From: Terripilifer ovatus
Lineage (GTDB): Bacteria; Pseudomonadota; Alphaproteobacteria; Rhizobiales; Beijerinckiaceae
Length of the DNA: 64,000 nucleotides
NCBI GenBank assembly: GCA_029222685.1
Contig: JARHVB010000002.1
Span: 1-64,000 of the forward strand
Reading direction: 5' to 3'
The stretch's first letter is position 1; each line of letters starts with the position of its first letter. Shown here piece by piece: positions 44,791 through 54,345 of this stretch. Below the pieces are notes generated by a model. The model did no database searches, was not told the DNA's origin, and saw nothing but the letters and a program-made list of their open reading frames with translations. Both the position numbers and the translations under genes were made by a program.

Positions 44791-45071
44791 TGGCGGTCGC
44801 CTTCGAGCAACTCGACGCCGTTCCGGGATATTCCGTCCCGGTCCACCGGGCGCTGACCGAGCACATCCTGCTCGGTGGCGCACCGCGTTCCATCGCGATC
44901 CTCAACGGAACGCTGGCCGGGGCCGTCGGCCTCGGCCTGCGCCTCTGGCTGGTCGGCCTCCTCATCTGGGCCGTCGGCCATTTCGCGGCGGTCTGGGCCG
45001 CCAAGCGCGATCCGCTCTTCGTCGAGGTCGGGCGCAGGCATCTGCGCATCCCCGGCCACCTGTCGGTCTGA
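44790..45071 (+). CDS. trbD: TrbD (VirB3-like) channel protein
   Basis: A 93-aa inner-membrane protein. The conserved start GYSVPVHRALTEHILLGGAPR is followed by one or two hydrophobic helices (about 36-68). It partners TrbE in the translocation channel. Thirteen bases separate it from trbE. Confidence 0.93.
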   Translation: MAVAFEQLDAVPGYSVPVHRALTEHILLGGAPRSIAILNGTLAGAVGLGLRLWLVGLLIWAVGHFAAVWAAKRDPLFVEVGRRHLRIPGHLSV

Positions 45072-45084
45072 GGGAGGCGCAATC

Positions 45085-47541
45085 ATGATGAACCTCGCCG
45101 AATATCGCCGCTCCGCCAGCCGCCTTGCCGACTATCTGCCCTGGGTCGCGCTCGTTGCACCGGGCGTCGTGCTCAACAAGGACGGCTCATTCCAGCGCAC
45201 CGCGAAGTTTCGCGGTCCCGATCTCGACAGCGCTGTTGCCGCCGAGCTGGTCGCCGTCGCCAGCCGCATCAACAACGCCTTCCGCCGTCTCGGATCGGGC
45301 TGGAGCATTTTTGTCGAAGCGCAGCGCCATGAGGCCGCGACCTATCCCGACAGCACCTTCCCCGATCCAGCCTCCGGCTTGGTCGACGCCGAACGCAAAG
45401 CGGCGTTCGAGGAAGCAGGCAGCCATTTCGTATCGGGCTATTTTCTCACTTTCCTCTTTCTGCCGCCGGCCGAGGAAGCAGCACGTACCGAAGCCTGGCT
45501 TTACGAAGGTCGTGAGCGCAGCAGCGTCGATCCTCATGAAATCCTGCGCGCCTTCACCGACCGCACCGATCGCGTTATCGCGTTGCTCGACGGCTTCATG
45601 CCGGAATGCGCCTGGCTCGATGATAGCGAGACGCTGACCTACCTCCATTCCTGCGTTTCGACGAAACGTCATCGCGTCCGCGTTCCCGAGACGCCGATCT
45701 ATCTCGACGCGCTGCTGGCCGATCAGCCGCTGACCGGCGGGCTGGAGCCGCGCCTTGGGGCCGAGCATCTGCGCGTCCTCACCATCACCGGCTTTCCCAC
45801 CGCGACCACGCCCGGCCTGCTCGACGATCTGAACCGACTGGCGTTCCCTTATCGCTGGTCCACGCGGGCGATCCTGATCGACAAGACCGACGCGACAAAG
45901 TTGCTGACGAAGATCAGACGGCAGTGGTTTGCCAAGCGCAAGTCCATCGCCGCGATCCTTAAGGAGGTGATGACCAACGAGCAATCCGTGCTGGTCGATA
46001 CCGATGCGTCGAACAAGGCGGCAGACGCCGATATGGCCTTGCAGGAACTCGGCGCGGATGTCGCCGGCATGGCTTATGTCACCGCGACCATCGCCGTCTG
46101 GGATGCCGATCCGCGTCTAGCCGACGAGAAACTACGCCTCGTCGAGAAGGTCATTCAGGGCCGCGACTTCACGGCCATGATCGAAGGTGTGAATGCCGTC
46201 GATGCCTGGCTCGGCTCGCTTCCCGGACATGCCTACGCCAATGTCCGCCAGCCGCCGGTCTCGACGCTCAATCTCGCCCACATGATTCCCCTCTCTGCCG
46301 TGTGGGCGGGCGAGGCGTGGGACGAGCATTTCGATGCGCCCCCGCTGCTCTATGGCAGAACGGAAGGCTCGACCCCGTTCCGGTTATCGTTGCACGTCGG
46401 CGATGTCGGCCACACGCTGGTCGTCGGCCCGACCGGCGCGGGCAAATCGGTCCTGCTCGCCCTCATGGCGTTGCAGTTCCGCCGCTACGAGAACAGCCAA
46501 GTCTTTGCATTCGACTTCGGCGGTTCGATCCGCGCCGCCGCGCTCGCCATGGGCGGTGATTGGCACGATCTCGGCGGCGGGCTGACCGAAGGGGACGAGT
46601 TCTCCGTTTCGCTCCAGCCGCTCGCCCGCATTCACGACACTTATGAGCGTGCCTGGGCAGCCGACTGGATCGTGGCGATCCTGATGCGCGAAGGCATCAC
46701 GATCACGCCCGAAGCCAAGGAACATATCTGGACGGCGCTGACTTCGCTGGCCTCCGCGCCGGTCGAGGAGCGTACCATCACCGGCCTTTGCGTCCTGCTT
46801 CAGTCCAACGATCTGAAACAGGCACTGCGCCCGTACTGCGTTGGCGGTCCCTATGGCCGACTGCTCGATGCCGAGGTCGAACAGCTTGGCCGCGCCGCTG
46901 TGCAGGCATTTGAAATCGAGGGCCTTGTCGGAACCGGGGCGGCTCCGGCCGTGCTGGCGAATCTGTTTCACCGCATCGGCGACCGGCTCGACGGCCGCCC
47001 GACACTGCTCATCATCGATGAAGGCTGGCTCGCGCTGGACGATGACGGCTTCGCCGGTCAGCTCCGCGAATGGCTGAAGACGCTGCGCAAGAAGAATGCG
47101 TCGGTCATCTTCGCCACGCAGTCGCTCAGCGACATCGACGGCAGCAATATCGCGCCCGCCATCATCGAGAGTTGCCCGACACGGCTTTTGCTGCCGAACG
47201 AGCGCGCGATCGAACCGCAGATCACGGCCATCTATCGCCGCTTCGGCTTGAATGACCGGCAGATCGAGATCCTGGCGCGGGCGACACCCAAGCGCGACTA
47301 CTACTGCCAGTCGAGGCGCGGCAATCGTCTGTTTGAATTGGGCCTCGCCGAAGTCGGTCTCGCGCTCTGCGCCGCGTCCTCCAAATCCGACCAGACCCTG
47401 ATCGCAAACCTCCTTGCCGAGCATGGCCGTGAAGGATTCCTCGCGGCCTGGCTTCAGACCCGCGACGCCGGTTGGGCGGTCGATCTTCTTCCGAACTTTT
47501 CCACGCAGATCACCCTGACAGAAGAGGAGCTTCAACCATGA
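45085..47541 (+). CDS. trbE: TrbE, type IV secretion ATPase (VirB4-like)
   Basis: An 818-aa ATPase. The N-terminal CagE/TrbE domain is followed by Walker A VVGPTGAGKSVLLALMALQF (about residue 445) and Walker B TLLIIDEGWLALDD (about 640). It drives pilus assembly and substrate transfer. GGGAGG precedes the double ATG at 45085. The stop overlaps trbJ. Confidence 0.96.
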   Translation: MMNLAEYRRSASRLADYLPWVALVAPGVVLNKDGSFQRTAKFRGPDLDSAVAAELVAVASRINNAFRRLGSGWSIFVEAQRHEAATYPDSTFPDPASGLVDAERKAAFEEAGSHFVSGYFLTFLFLPPAEEAARTEAWLYEGRERSSVDPHEILRAFTDRTDRVIALLDGFMPECAWLDDSETLTYLHSCVSTKRHRVRVPETPIYLDALLADQPLTGGLEPRLGAEHLRVLTITGFPTATTPGLLDDLNRLAFPYRWSTRAILIDKTDATKLLTKIRRQWFAKRKSIAAILKEVMTNEQSVLVDTDASNKAADADMALQELGADVAGMAYVTATIAVWDADPRLADEKLRLVEKVIQGRDFTAMIEGVNAVDAWLGSLPGHAYANVRQPPVSTLNLAHMIPLSAVWAGEAWDEHFDAPPLLYGRTEGSTPFRLSLHVGDVGHTLVVGPTGAGKSVLLALMALQFRRYENSQVFAFDFGGSIRAAALAMGGDWHDLGGGLTEGDEFSVSLQPLARIHDTYERAWAADWIVAILMREGITITPEAKEHIWTALTSLASAPVEERTITGLCVLLQSNDLKQALRPYCVGGPYGRLLDAEVEQLGRAAVQAFEIEGLVGTGAAPAVLANLFHRIGDRLDGRPTLLIIDEGWLALDDDGFAGQLREWLKTLRKKNASVIFATQSLSDIDGSNIAPAIIESCPTRLLLPNERAIEPQITAIYRRFGLNDRQIEILARATPKRDYYCQSRRGNRLFELGLAEVGLALCAASSKSDQTLIANLLAEHGREGFLAAWLQTRDAGWAVDLLPNFSTQITLTEEELQP

Positions 47542-48299
47542 TGATCCGTACTTCCCGTTCGCGCGCCGTTCTCATGGCCGCGACCATGCTCGCAGCGCCC
47601 ATTGCGCTCACGCCGATGCTCGCAACACCCGCGCACGCGATCATCGTGTTCGATCCATCGAACTATGCGCAGAACGTGCTCACCGCCGCACGCTCGCTCG
47701 AACAGATCACCAATCAGATCACCTCGCTTCAGAACGAAGCGCAGATGCTCGTCAACCAGGCGCGCAATCTGGCGAACCTGCCGTATTCCGCGCTCCAGCA
47801 ACTTCAGCAGAATGTCCAGCGCACCCAGCAGCTTCTCAGCCAGGCGCAGAACATCGCCTTCAACGTCCAGCAGATCGACCAGATGTTCAGCCAAAAATAC
47901 GGGAGCGTCTCGATGTCGGCGACCGATCAGCAGCTCATTGCCGACGCGCGCACGCGCTGGCAGAACACGGTCGGCGGTTTGCAGGACGCCATGCGTGTGC
48001 AGGCCGGTGTCGTGAGCAATATCGACACCAACCGCACGCAGATGTCGGCGCTGGTCAGCCAGAGCCAGTCGGCGACCGGCGCGTTGCAGGCGACACAGGC
48101 CGGCAACCAGCTCCTCGCACTTCTCGCCCAGCAGCTTGCCGATCTCACCGCTGTTGGAGCTGCCAACGGTCGCGCGCAGATGCTGACCGAAGCCGAGCGC
48201 ACGGCTGCCGCCGAACAGGGCCGCGAGCAGCGTCGCCGATTTCTGACGCCGGGCAGCGGCTACCAGCCCGGCAACGCGCAGATGTTCAACGGCAACTGA
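47538..48299 (+). CDS. trbJ: TrbJ (VirB5-like) periplasmic protein
   Basis: A 253-aa exported protein with a signal peptide (cleavage near AHA, residue ~36) and a long Gln-rich coiled coil (about 50-125: ITNQITSLQNEAQMLVNQ). VirB5 proteins sit at the pilus tip and take part in mating contact. The C-terminus is a flexible Gly-rich tail. Confidence 0.92.
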   Translation: MMIRTSRSRAVLMAATMLAAPIALTPMLATPAHAIIVFDPSNYAQNVLTAARSLEQITNQITSLQNEAQMLVNQARNLANLPYSALQQLQQNVQRTQQLLSQAQNIAFNVQQIDQMFSQKYGSVSMSATDQQLIADARTRWQNTVGGLQDAMRVQAGVVSNIDTNRTQMSALVSQSQSATGALQATQAGNQLLALLAQQLADLTAVGAANGRAQMLTEAERTAAAEQGREQRRRFLTPGSGYQPGNAQMFNGN

Positions 48300-48320
48300 C
48301 AGCCAGAAGGGAGCATCGTC

Positions 48321-48608
48321 ATGGACGGCAAGATGCTGGCGCGCATCGGAGCAATCACGTTCGTCGCGGTCGCCTTGACAGTGACGGCGATCGAGCTGAC
48401 CCGCAAGGACGACGCGCCGGCATCTTCGCCGATGCCGCAGCTCCACCTTGCAACCGATCCGCTGCGCAACGCGCAGCGCCGCTGTCAGCAGCTCGGACAG
48501 GCCGCCGCGAACGACGCCGAATGCCTGCGTGTCTGGGCCGAGACCCGCGACCGCTTCCTCGGGAAGACGCCGGCGCCCACCGCGCCTCTCACCCCGGAAG
48601 GGCGGTGA
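48321..48608 (+). CDS. trbK: TrbK-like entry-exclusion protein
   Basis: A 95-aa protein with one N-terminal membrane helix (about 8-27) and a soluble C-terminal part with two cysteines (RRCQQLG, DAECLRVW). It matches the alternative TrbK form found between trbJ and trbL. It would block redundant transfer into cells already carrying the element. Assignment rests on position and general features. Confidence 0.82.
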   Translation: MDGKMLARIGAITFVAVALTVTAIELTRKDDAPASSPMPQLHLATDPLRNAQRRCQQLGQAAANDAECLRVWAETRDRFLGKTPAPTAPLTPEGR

Positions 48609-48611
48609 TGT

Positions 48612-49979
48612 ATGGGGAGCGGCGTCATCGACAATTTCCTCGGGGTTTTTACCCGCTATATCGACTCCGGCTTCGGGCTGCTGTCCGGCGAGGTCAGCTT
48701 CATCGCCACCACGCTGATCGTCATCGACGTGACGCTGGCGGCCCTGTTCTGGAGTTGGGGTGCGGACGACGACATCATCGCGCGCCTCGTCAAGAAGACG
48801 CTGTTCGTCGGTGTCTTCGCCTATCTGATTTCCAACTGGAATAACCTCGCCAAGATCGTCTTCGACAGCTTTGCCGGGCTGGGGCTGAAGGCGAGCGGAA
48901 CGGGGTTTTCCGCGCAAGACCTGATGCGCCCCGGCAAGGTCGCACAGACCGGCCTCGACGCCGCCCGGCCGCTGCTCGAAGCGATCTCGCCTCTGATGGG
49001 CTGGATCTCGGTATTCGAGAACCTGATTCAGATCGCCTGCCTGCTCTTCGCCTGGGCGCTGGTGATCCTCGCCTTCTTCATTCTGGCGATCCAGCTTTTC
49101 GTAACGCTGATCGAGTTCAAGCTCTCGACACTCGCCGGCTTCGTGCTGATCCCCTTCGGTCTGTTCGGCAAGACCGCCTTCATGGCCGAGCGCGTCCTCG
49201 GCAATGTCATCTCCTCCGGCATCAAGGTTCTCGTCCTTGCCGTCATCATTGGCATCGGCTCGACGCTGTTCAGCCAGTTCACGCAGAGCGCCAGCGCGCA
49301 GACGCTGACCGTCGATCAGGCCATGGCCATCGTGCTGGCCGCGCTATCGTTGCTCGGTCTCGGCATCTTCGGTCCCGGCATCGCCAATGGTCTCGTCTCC
49401 GGCGGTCCGCAGCTTGGCGCGGGCGCCGCTGTGGGAACCGGCCTCGCTGTCGGGGGTGCGGCAGTGGCTGCCGCCGGAGCGGCGGGCCTGGCCGCGAGGG
49501 GAGGAGCAACAGCCATCTCGGGCGGCGCGGCAGCCGTTCGTGGCGGCGCCACGGCTGCCGGGGCTGCTTCGTCTGCCTACACCCTTGGTTCTCTCGGGCA
49601 GTCTGGCGCATCGGGCGTGGCCTCCGGCCTTGGTGGTGTCGCGCGCGCCGCCGGCTCTGCCGTTGCGTCACCGCTACGCCGCGCCGCCGCCCGCGCCGGC
49701 GAGAGCGTCAAATCAAGCAACGCCGATGGTGCGAAAGCCGGATTCGGCATGACAGGCGGCGCCTCGACCATGGGAACGGTCGGGAGCGCCCCTGCAGCCG
49801 ATGCCTCATCCGTCGAAAGCCAGGCAACCGTACGCGGCGGCGCGCCCGACTGGGCCAGGCGCATGAAGCGCCATCAGGCCGTGAGTCACGGCGTCAGCGC
49901 CGCTGCTCATGCCGTCCGCTCCGGCGACAGCCACGGCTCCGGCTCCTCCGTCAACCTCTCCGAAAGCGACCGCTCATGA
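48612..49979 (+). CDS. trbL: TrbL (VirB6-like) polytopic membrane protein
   Basis: A 455-aa protein. Residues ~30-270 hold about six to seven membrane helices; the C-terminal ~170 residues are Ala/Gly-rich and low-complexity (GGAAVAAAGAAGLAARGG), as in other TrbL proteins. It forms part of the inner-membrane channel. It overlaps trbF by 4 nt. Confidence 0.94.
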   Translation: MGSGVIDNFLGVFTRYIDSGFGLLSGEVSFIATTLIVIDVTLAALFWSWGADDDIIARLVKKTLFVGVFAYLISNWNNLAKIVFDSFAGLGLKASGTGFSAQDLMRPGKVAQTGLDAARPLLEAISPLMGWISVFENLIQIACLLFAWALVILAFFILAIQLFVTLIEFKLSTLAGFVLIPFGLFGKTAFMAERVLGNVISSGIKVLVLAVIIGIGSTLFSQFTQSASAQTLTVDQAMAIVLAALSLLGLGIFGPGIANGLVSGGPQLGAGAAVGTGLAVGGAAVAAAGAAGLAARGGATAISGGAAAVRGGATAAGAASSAYTLGSLGQSGASGVASGLGGVARAAGSAVASPLRRAAARAGESVKSSNADGAKAGFGMTGGASTMGTVGSAPAADASSVESQATVRGGAPDWARRMKRHQAVSHGVSAAAHAVRSGDSHGSGSSVNLSESDRS

Positions 49980-50665
49980 ACCCCTTCAGACGCCCCGCCG
50001 CGCATTACGGCAAGACACCGCAACCCGAGACGCCGTACCAGCGCGCTGCCCAAGTATGGGACGAGCGCATCGGCTCGGCCCGCGTGCAGGCGAAGAACTG
50101 GCGCTATATGGCCTTCGGATCGCTGATCCTGTCGGCCGGCTTCGCCGTCGCGCTCGTCTGGCAATCCGCGCGCGGGACCGTCGTGCCGTGGGTGGTGCAG
50201 GTCGACAATCTCGGCCAGACGCAAACCGTCGCAGCCGCTACGGCCGACTATCGCCCGACCGATCCGCAAGTGGCCTGGCATCTCGCCCGCTTCGTCGAAC
50301 AGGTCAGGAGCATTCCAGCCGATCCGATCATCGTCCGGCAGAACTGGCTGCGCGCCTATGAATGGACCACCGATCGCGGCGCGGCCGCGCTCAACGATTA
50401 TGCCCGCGCCAACGATCCCTTCGCCAAGGTCGGCAAGCAGCAGGTCGCGGTGGAAGTCTCCTCGGTTATCCGCGCTTCGGCGGATTCCTTCCGCGTTGCC
50501 TGGACTGAGCGTCGCTACGAGGACGGCAAACTTTCTGCGACCGAGCGCTGGACCGCGATCCTGACCATCGTGGTTCAACCACCGCACGACGCCGAACGGC
50601 TCAAGGCCAATCCGCTCGGCATCTACATCAACGCAATCTCATGGTCGCGGGAGATGAGCCAATGA
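49976..50665 (+). CDS. trbF: TrbF (VirB8-like) assembly protein
   Basis: A 229-aa bitopic protein: a short cytoplasmic part, one membrane helix (about 44-62), then the VirB8-like periplasmic domain (VPWVVQVDNLGQTQTVAAAT; RSIPADPIIVRQNW). It nucleates the channel and contacts TrbI and TrbG. Its stop overlaps the trbG start by 4 nt. Confidence 0.95.
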   Translation: MNPFRRPAAHYGKTPQPETPYQRAAQVWDERIGSARVQAKNWRYMAFGSLILSAGFAVALVWQSARGTVVPWVVQVDNLGQTQTVAAATADYRPTDPQVAWHLARFVEQVRSIPADPIIVRQNWLRAYEWTTDRGAAALNDYARANDPFAKVGKQQVAVEVSSVIRASADSFRVAWTERRYEDGKLSATERWTAILTIVVQPPHDAERLKANPLGIYINAISWSREMSQ

Positions 50666-51639
50666 CCGGGCCGAGGATCCGCAAAGGCGGGACGCCGTCT
50701 TTCCGTAAATCCGCAATCGCGGCTTTGCTGCTTTCCGCAAGCGGGCTTGCGGGCTGCGCCAGCAAGCCGCCGGAGATCAGCTACGATTCAAGCGTGCCGC
50801 CTTTGCCCGCCGTTCCGGCCGCCGTCACCGATGATCGGCCGAAGCCGTTGCATGTCCCGCCAGCGTGGACGCCTGCACGCGGAGGCGCCGCCGCAGGCGC
50901 GCCGACCTCCCGCGTCGAGAACGCCAACGCCGCCGCCCGCGTTCAGCCACGCCGCGAAGGCTATTACAACGCCATCCAGGTTTATCCGTGGTCGGATGGC
51001 GCGCTCTACCAAGTCTATGCCGCGCCGGGGCAGATCACCGACATCGCGCTCGAACCCGGCGAAAGCCTGACCGGCGCAGGCCCGATCGCCGCTGGCGACA
51101 CCGCGCGCTGGATCATCGGCGACACCGAGAGCGGCAGCGGCGTCACCCGGCGCGTCCATGTGCTGGTGAAGCCCTCGCGCGCCGACATCACCACCAATCT
51201 CGTCATCACCACCGACCGGCGCACCTACATGCTCGAACTGCGCTCCAGCCAGAAGCCCTATATGCCCGCCGTCGCCTGGACCTATCCGCAAGCTCCCGGC
51301 CAGCGGCAGGCCATGCCGGCGACGCCGGTCATTCCGGCCGCTGCCGTGCGCAACTATCGCTATGGCCTCACCGGCGACAATCCACCCTGGAAGCCGGTCG
51401 CGGTCTATGACGACGGCCGCCGCGTCTATGTCGAGTTCCCGCGTGCCATCGTGCAGGGCGAGATGCCGCCGATCTTCGTCATCGGCCCGGAGGGCGAAGC
51501 GCAGATCGCCAATACACGCATCTATCAACACATTCTGATCGTCGACCGCCTGTTCGGCGCGGCCGAGCTGCGCCTCGGCAGCGGCGACCGCCAGCAGACC
51601 GTCCGCATCGTTCGGACCGACGGGAGGCCGTCATCATGA
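50662..51639 (+). CDS. trbG: TrbG (VirB9-like) outer core protein
   Basis: A 325-aa exported protein. The signal sequence ends in a lipobox-like LSASGLAGCASKP, suggesting a lipoprotein. Conserved VirB9 features follow: VYPWSDGALYQVYAAPGQ, TNLVITTDRRTYMLELRS and the C-terminal FVEFPR-type segment. It forms the periplasmic and outer-membrane ring with TrbI. Confidence 0.95.
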   Translation: MTGPRIRKGGTPSFRKSAIAALLLSASGLAGCASKPPEISYDSSVPPLPAVPAAVTDDRPKPLHVPPAWTPARGGAAAGAPTSRVENANAAARVQPRREGYYNAIQVYPWSDGALYQVYAAPGQITDIALEPGESLTGAGPIAAGDTARWIIGDTESGSGVTRRVHVLVKPSRADITTNLVITTDRRTYMLELRSSQKPYMPAVAWTYPQAPGQRQAMPATPVIPAAAVRNYRYGLTGDNPPWKPVAVYDDGRRVYVEFPRAIVQGEMPPIFVIGPEGEAQIANTRIYQHILIVDRLFGAAELRLGSGDRQQTVRIVRTDGRPSS

Positions 51640-52787
51640 GCGACAACTCAACCAATACCGCCGCCACGATGCGTCTTCGTGCCGAGCCCCTGCGCGTCAC
51701 CCGTCTGTCGCGCAAGGTGCTCGCCAGCGTCGCAGCCGTCGCGCTGGTCGGCATCGGCGGATCGCTGATCTACGCCCTTCAGATCCGCAATGCCGGCAAG
51801 GAGGGCGAGGAGCTGTATTCGACCGGCAACCGGCAGCCAGCCGACGGTCTCGCTGGCCTGCCGCGCGACTATACCGGCCCCGTTCTCGGGCCGCCGCTGC
51901 CGGGCGATCTCGGACGGCCGATCCTGTCCGCACAGAATGCAGGCCAACCCGTCGTACCGCCTGTCGTTCCGGCGCCCGGCGTTGACGAGGCCGAGCAACG
52001 CCGCCGCGCCGAAGAGGAAGCCGCCCGCACCAGCACCGTGTTCTTCCAGTCGCGGGCAGGTTCGCCGGTCGCGGCCGGAACACCAACGCCAGGCCCTGCC
52101 GGCTTCGACATGGTGGGCCTGTCAGGGCTGCCCGGTCAGCAGACGGCACAGGACAAGCAACTCGCATTCCTGAACGCGCCCGTCGATCGCCGCACGACCT
52201 CACAGGATCGCGTTATGGCGCCAGCCTCGCCCTTCGTGCTCCAGGCCGGCGCCGTCATTCCGGCCGCGCTCATCACTGGCATCCGTTCCGATCTGCCAGG
52301 TCAGATCACCGCGCAGGTCACGGAGAACATCTACGATAGCCCCACGGGGCGCATCCTGCTCGTGCCGCAGGGCACCCGCATTATTGGCCAATATGACAGC
52401 AACGTGCAGTTCGGCCAGCGCCGTGTGCTGCTCGTCTGGAATCGCCTCATCATGCCGAATGGCCGCTCCATCGTGCTGGAACGCCAGCCCGGCGCCGACA
52501 CGCAAGGCTATGCCGGGCTTGAAGATGGCGTCGATTACCACTGGTGGGAGCTCGCCAAGGCCGCCGGCCTCTCCACCTTGCTCGCGGTCGGCTCCGAACT
52601 CGCCATCAGCGACGAGAACCGATTGCTGCGCGCGATCCGTAGCGGCGGGCAGGATACCATCAATGACGCCGGCCAGCAGATCGTCCGCCGTCAGCTCAAT
52701 GTCGCGCCGACGCTGACCATTCGGCCGGGATTCCCGGTCAGGATTGTCGTGACGCGAGATTTGGTCCTCGAGGCATACAGGGGATAG
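51636..52787 (+). CDS. trbI: TrbI (VirB10-like) scaffold protein
   Basis: A 383-aa protein with a cytoplasmic start, one membrane helix (about 27-48), a Pro-rich linker (about 60-150) and the VirB10 C-terminal domain (GAVIPAALITGIRSDLPGQI; LLVPQGTRIIGQYDS). It spans both membranes and senses ATPase energy. It ends the classical trb set; DUF2274 follows 2 bp later. Confidence 0.96.
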   Translation: MSDNSTNTAATMRLRAEPLRVTRLSRKVLASVAAVALVGIGGSLIYALQIRNAGKEGEELYSTGNRQPADGLAGLPRDYTGPVLGPPLPGDLGRPILSAQNAGQPVVPPVVPAPGVDEAEQRRRAEEEAARTSTVFFQSRAGSPVAAGTPTPGPAGFDMVGLSGLPGQQTAQDKQLAFLNAPVDRRTTSQDRVMAPASPFVLQAGAVIPAALITGIRSDLPGQITAQVTENIYDSPTGRILLVPQGTRIIGQYDSNVQFGQRRVLLVWNRLIMPNGRSIVLERQPGADTQGYAGLEDGVDYHWWELAKAAGLSTLLAVGSELAISDENRLLRAIRSGGQDTINDAGQQIVRRQLNVAPTLTIRPGFPVRIVVTRDLVLEAYRG

Positions 52788-52789
52788 TC

Positions 52790-53017
52790 ATGACCAAGCT
52801 GAAACTCGGTCCCATCGCCGACGACCGGCCGGTGAAGATCGCGCTGGAGCTGCCGGCGGCCTTGCATCGCGATCTCACGGAATATGGTCGGCTGCTGGCC
52901 GATGGCGCGGCGCCGATCGAACCTGCAAAACTGATCGCGCCAATGCTGGAGCGCTTCATCGCCACGGATCGCGGATTCGCGAAGGCGCGGCGCATCTCCA
53001 GTTCCGAAAAACTTTGA
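52790..53017 (+). CDS. DUF2274 family protein
   Basis: A 75-aa soluble protein (KLKLGPIADDRPVKIALELPAALHRDL) of the DUF2274 type, invariably the last gene after trbI in this family. The N-terminal half resembles a ribbon-helix-helix fold, so it may regulate the trb operon. It faces the LysR gene end to end. Confidence 0.87.
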   Translation: MTKLKLGPIADDRPVKIALELPAALHRDLTEYGRLLADGAAPIEPAKLIAPMLERFIATDRGFAKARRISSSEKL

Positions 53018-53085
53018 CCTGCATTGGCGTCGGATTTCCTGCCCCTCGATCGCTCTCGCTCCAATCCTATCGCTATCGGAGCGGG

Positions 53086-54030
53086 CTATGTCCGTATCTT
53101 CGAGGCCATCAAACGCGCGAGGTTCAACAGCCGGTCGGCAGCGGGATTGCTGTTCATCGGCGACCACACGACGCTGAACGGCAGGATTTCGTTGCGCATC
53201 GGCCGATAGCTGATCCCTGGCATCTGCATCGCGGTCGTCGCCTCGCTGGTCAGCGTCAGGCCTCGCTCGGGGGAAACCAACGCCAAAAGGCTGTCCCGCC
53301 CGACGAATTGCGGATTGATCTCCGGATGCCGGCCCAAGTCGGCTAGGTGCTGGACCAGATAGTCGCGGATCTCCTCGCCGGGCGCCGTGTCGCTGACTAT
53401 GAACTTTTCGCCTGCCAGGTCCGCCCATTCCAGCTCCTCATGCTTGCAGAGTAGGTGTCCATTCGGCAGCACGACAAACACGCGCTCGGTCCAGAGATAC
53501 TCGGTCTCGCATTCCGGCCAATGGATCGTCCCGGTGATGAACGCCAGGTCGAGTCGAAGCTGTCGAATTGCCGCGATATGTTCGGAAGGATTTCCGTCGA
53601 TCAGTTCGACATAGACCCCTGGATGTGCTTTCTCGAAAGCATTCAGAAGTTCGCGCAGAAAGCCGGAGGCGATCGAGGAGAAAATGCCAGTCCTGATCCG
53701 TCCCTCTCGCCCGTGCGCGACGACGGTGGCATCTCCGGCTCCCTCCCGAACATGACGAAGCGCGCGCTTCGCTCGCGGTAAAAAACGCTCGCCGGCGGTT
53801 GTGAGTTGAACGCCCCAACTGCATCGCTTGAAAATGGCGACGCCGAGATGGCCCTCGAGATCGCGAATGCGGCGACTAATCGCCGATTCTTGAACGCGGA
53901 GGGCAACGCTGGCCTTGCGGAAGCTACCATGTTCGACCGCCGCTACAAAATAACGCAGGTGCCGAAGTTCGATCGCGGAAATCTGTCTGCCATTTGCGGT
54001 ATCTTCACGCAGGGAAGCGACAAGGGCCAT
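53086..54030 (-). CDS. LysR-family transcriptional regulator
   Basis: A 314-aa protein with an N-terminal winged helix (LRHLRYFVAAVEHGSFRKASVALRVQESAISRRIRDLEG) and a LysR substrate-binding domain (EGRIRTGIFSSIASGFLRELL onward). LysR genes of this type recur just after trbI-DUF2274, read toward it, so it may belong to the ICE core. The start is ATG 54030; GTG 54033 is the alternative. Ligand unknown. It abuts a P-type ATPase remnant on its upstream side, so its native promoter may be altered. Confidence 0.9.
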   Translation of the reverse strand: MALVASLREDTANGRQISAIELRHLRYFVAAVEHGSFRKASVALRVQESAISRRIRDLEGHLGVAIFKRCSWGVQLTTAGERFLPRAKRALRHVREGAGDATVVAHGREGRIRTGIFSSIASGFLRELLNAFEKAHPGVYVELIDGNPSEHIAAIRQLRLDLAFITGTIHWPECETEYLWTERVFVVLPNGHLLCKHEELEWADLAGEKFIVSDTAPGEEIRDYLVQHLADLGRHPEINPQFVGRDSLLALVSPERGLTLTSEATTAMQMPGISYRPMRNEILPFSVVWSPMNSNPAADRLLNLARLMASKIRT

Positions 54031-54345
54031 CACGGTATGCGTCCGAAGCGCAGCAGCCGCGAAGCGTTTGCCGTCATCAATACGGTCGCACCAGTGTCGG
54101 CGAGGATCGTCATCCAGAGCGGGTTCGCTCCGGATAGCGTCGTGATGAGAAGAACGCTCTTGAGGCCGAGTGCGAGCACGATGTTTTGCCAGATGTTAGA
54201 GAGCGTCGCGCGCGATAGGGTGATCAACTCGGCAACACCGGTGACGCGGCTTTTCAGAATAGTCGCGTCCGCGACCTCCGATGCGACGTTCGTCCCGCCT
54301 CCCATGGTGATGCCTAGTCGCCGCAAAGCGGATCTTCGGATCACT
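54030..54345 (-). pseudogene. Remnant of a heavy-metal P-type ATPase (C-terminal end)
   Basis: About 100 codons on the minus strand resemble the hinge and last membrane helices of P1B-type metal ATPases: GITMGGGTNVASEVADATI, LSRATLSNIWQNIVLALGLK and a final hydrophobic segment ending RLLRFGRIP. The catalytic parts (DKTGT, CPC) are absent. It is fused in frame to unrelated upstream sequence, so it is a truncated gene, probably left by a rearrangement at the ICE cargo boundary. Confidence 0.7.
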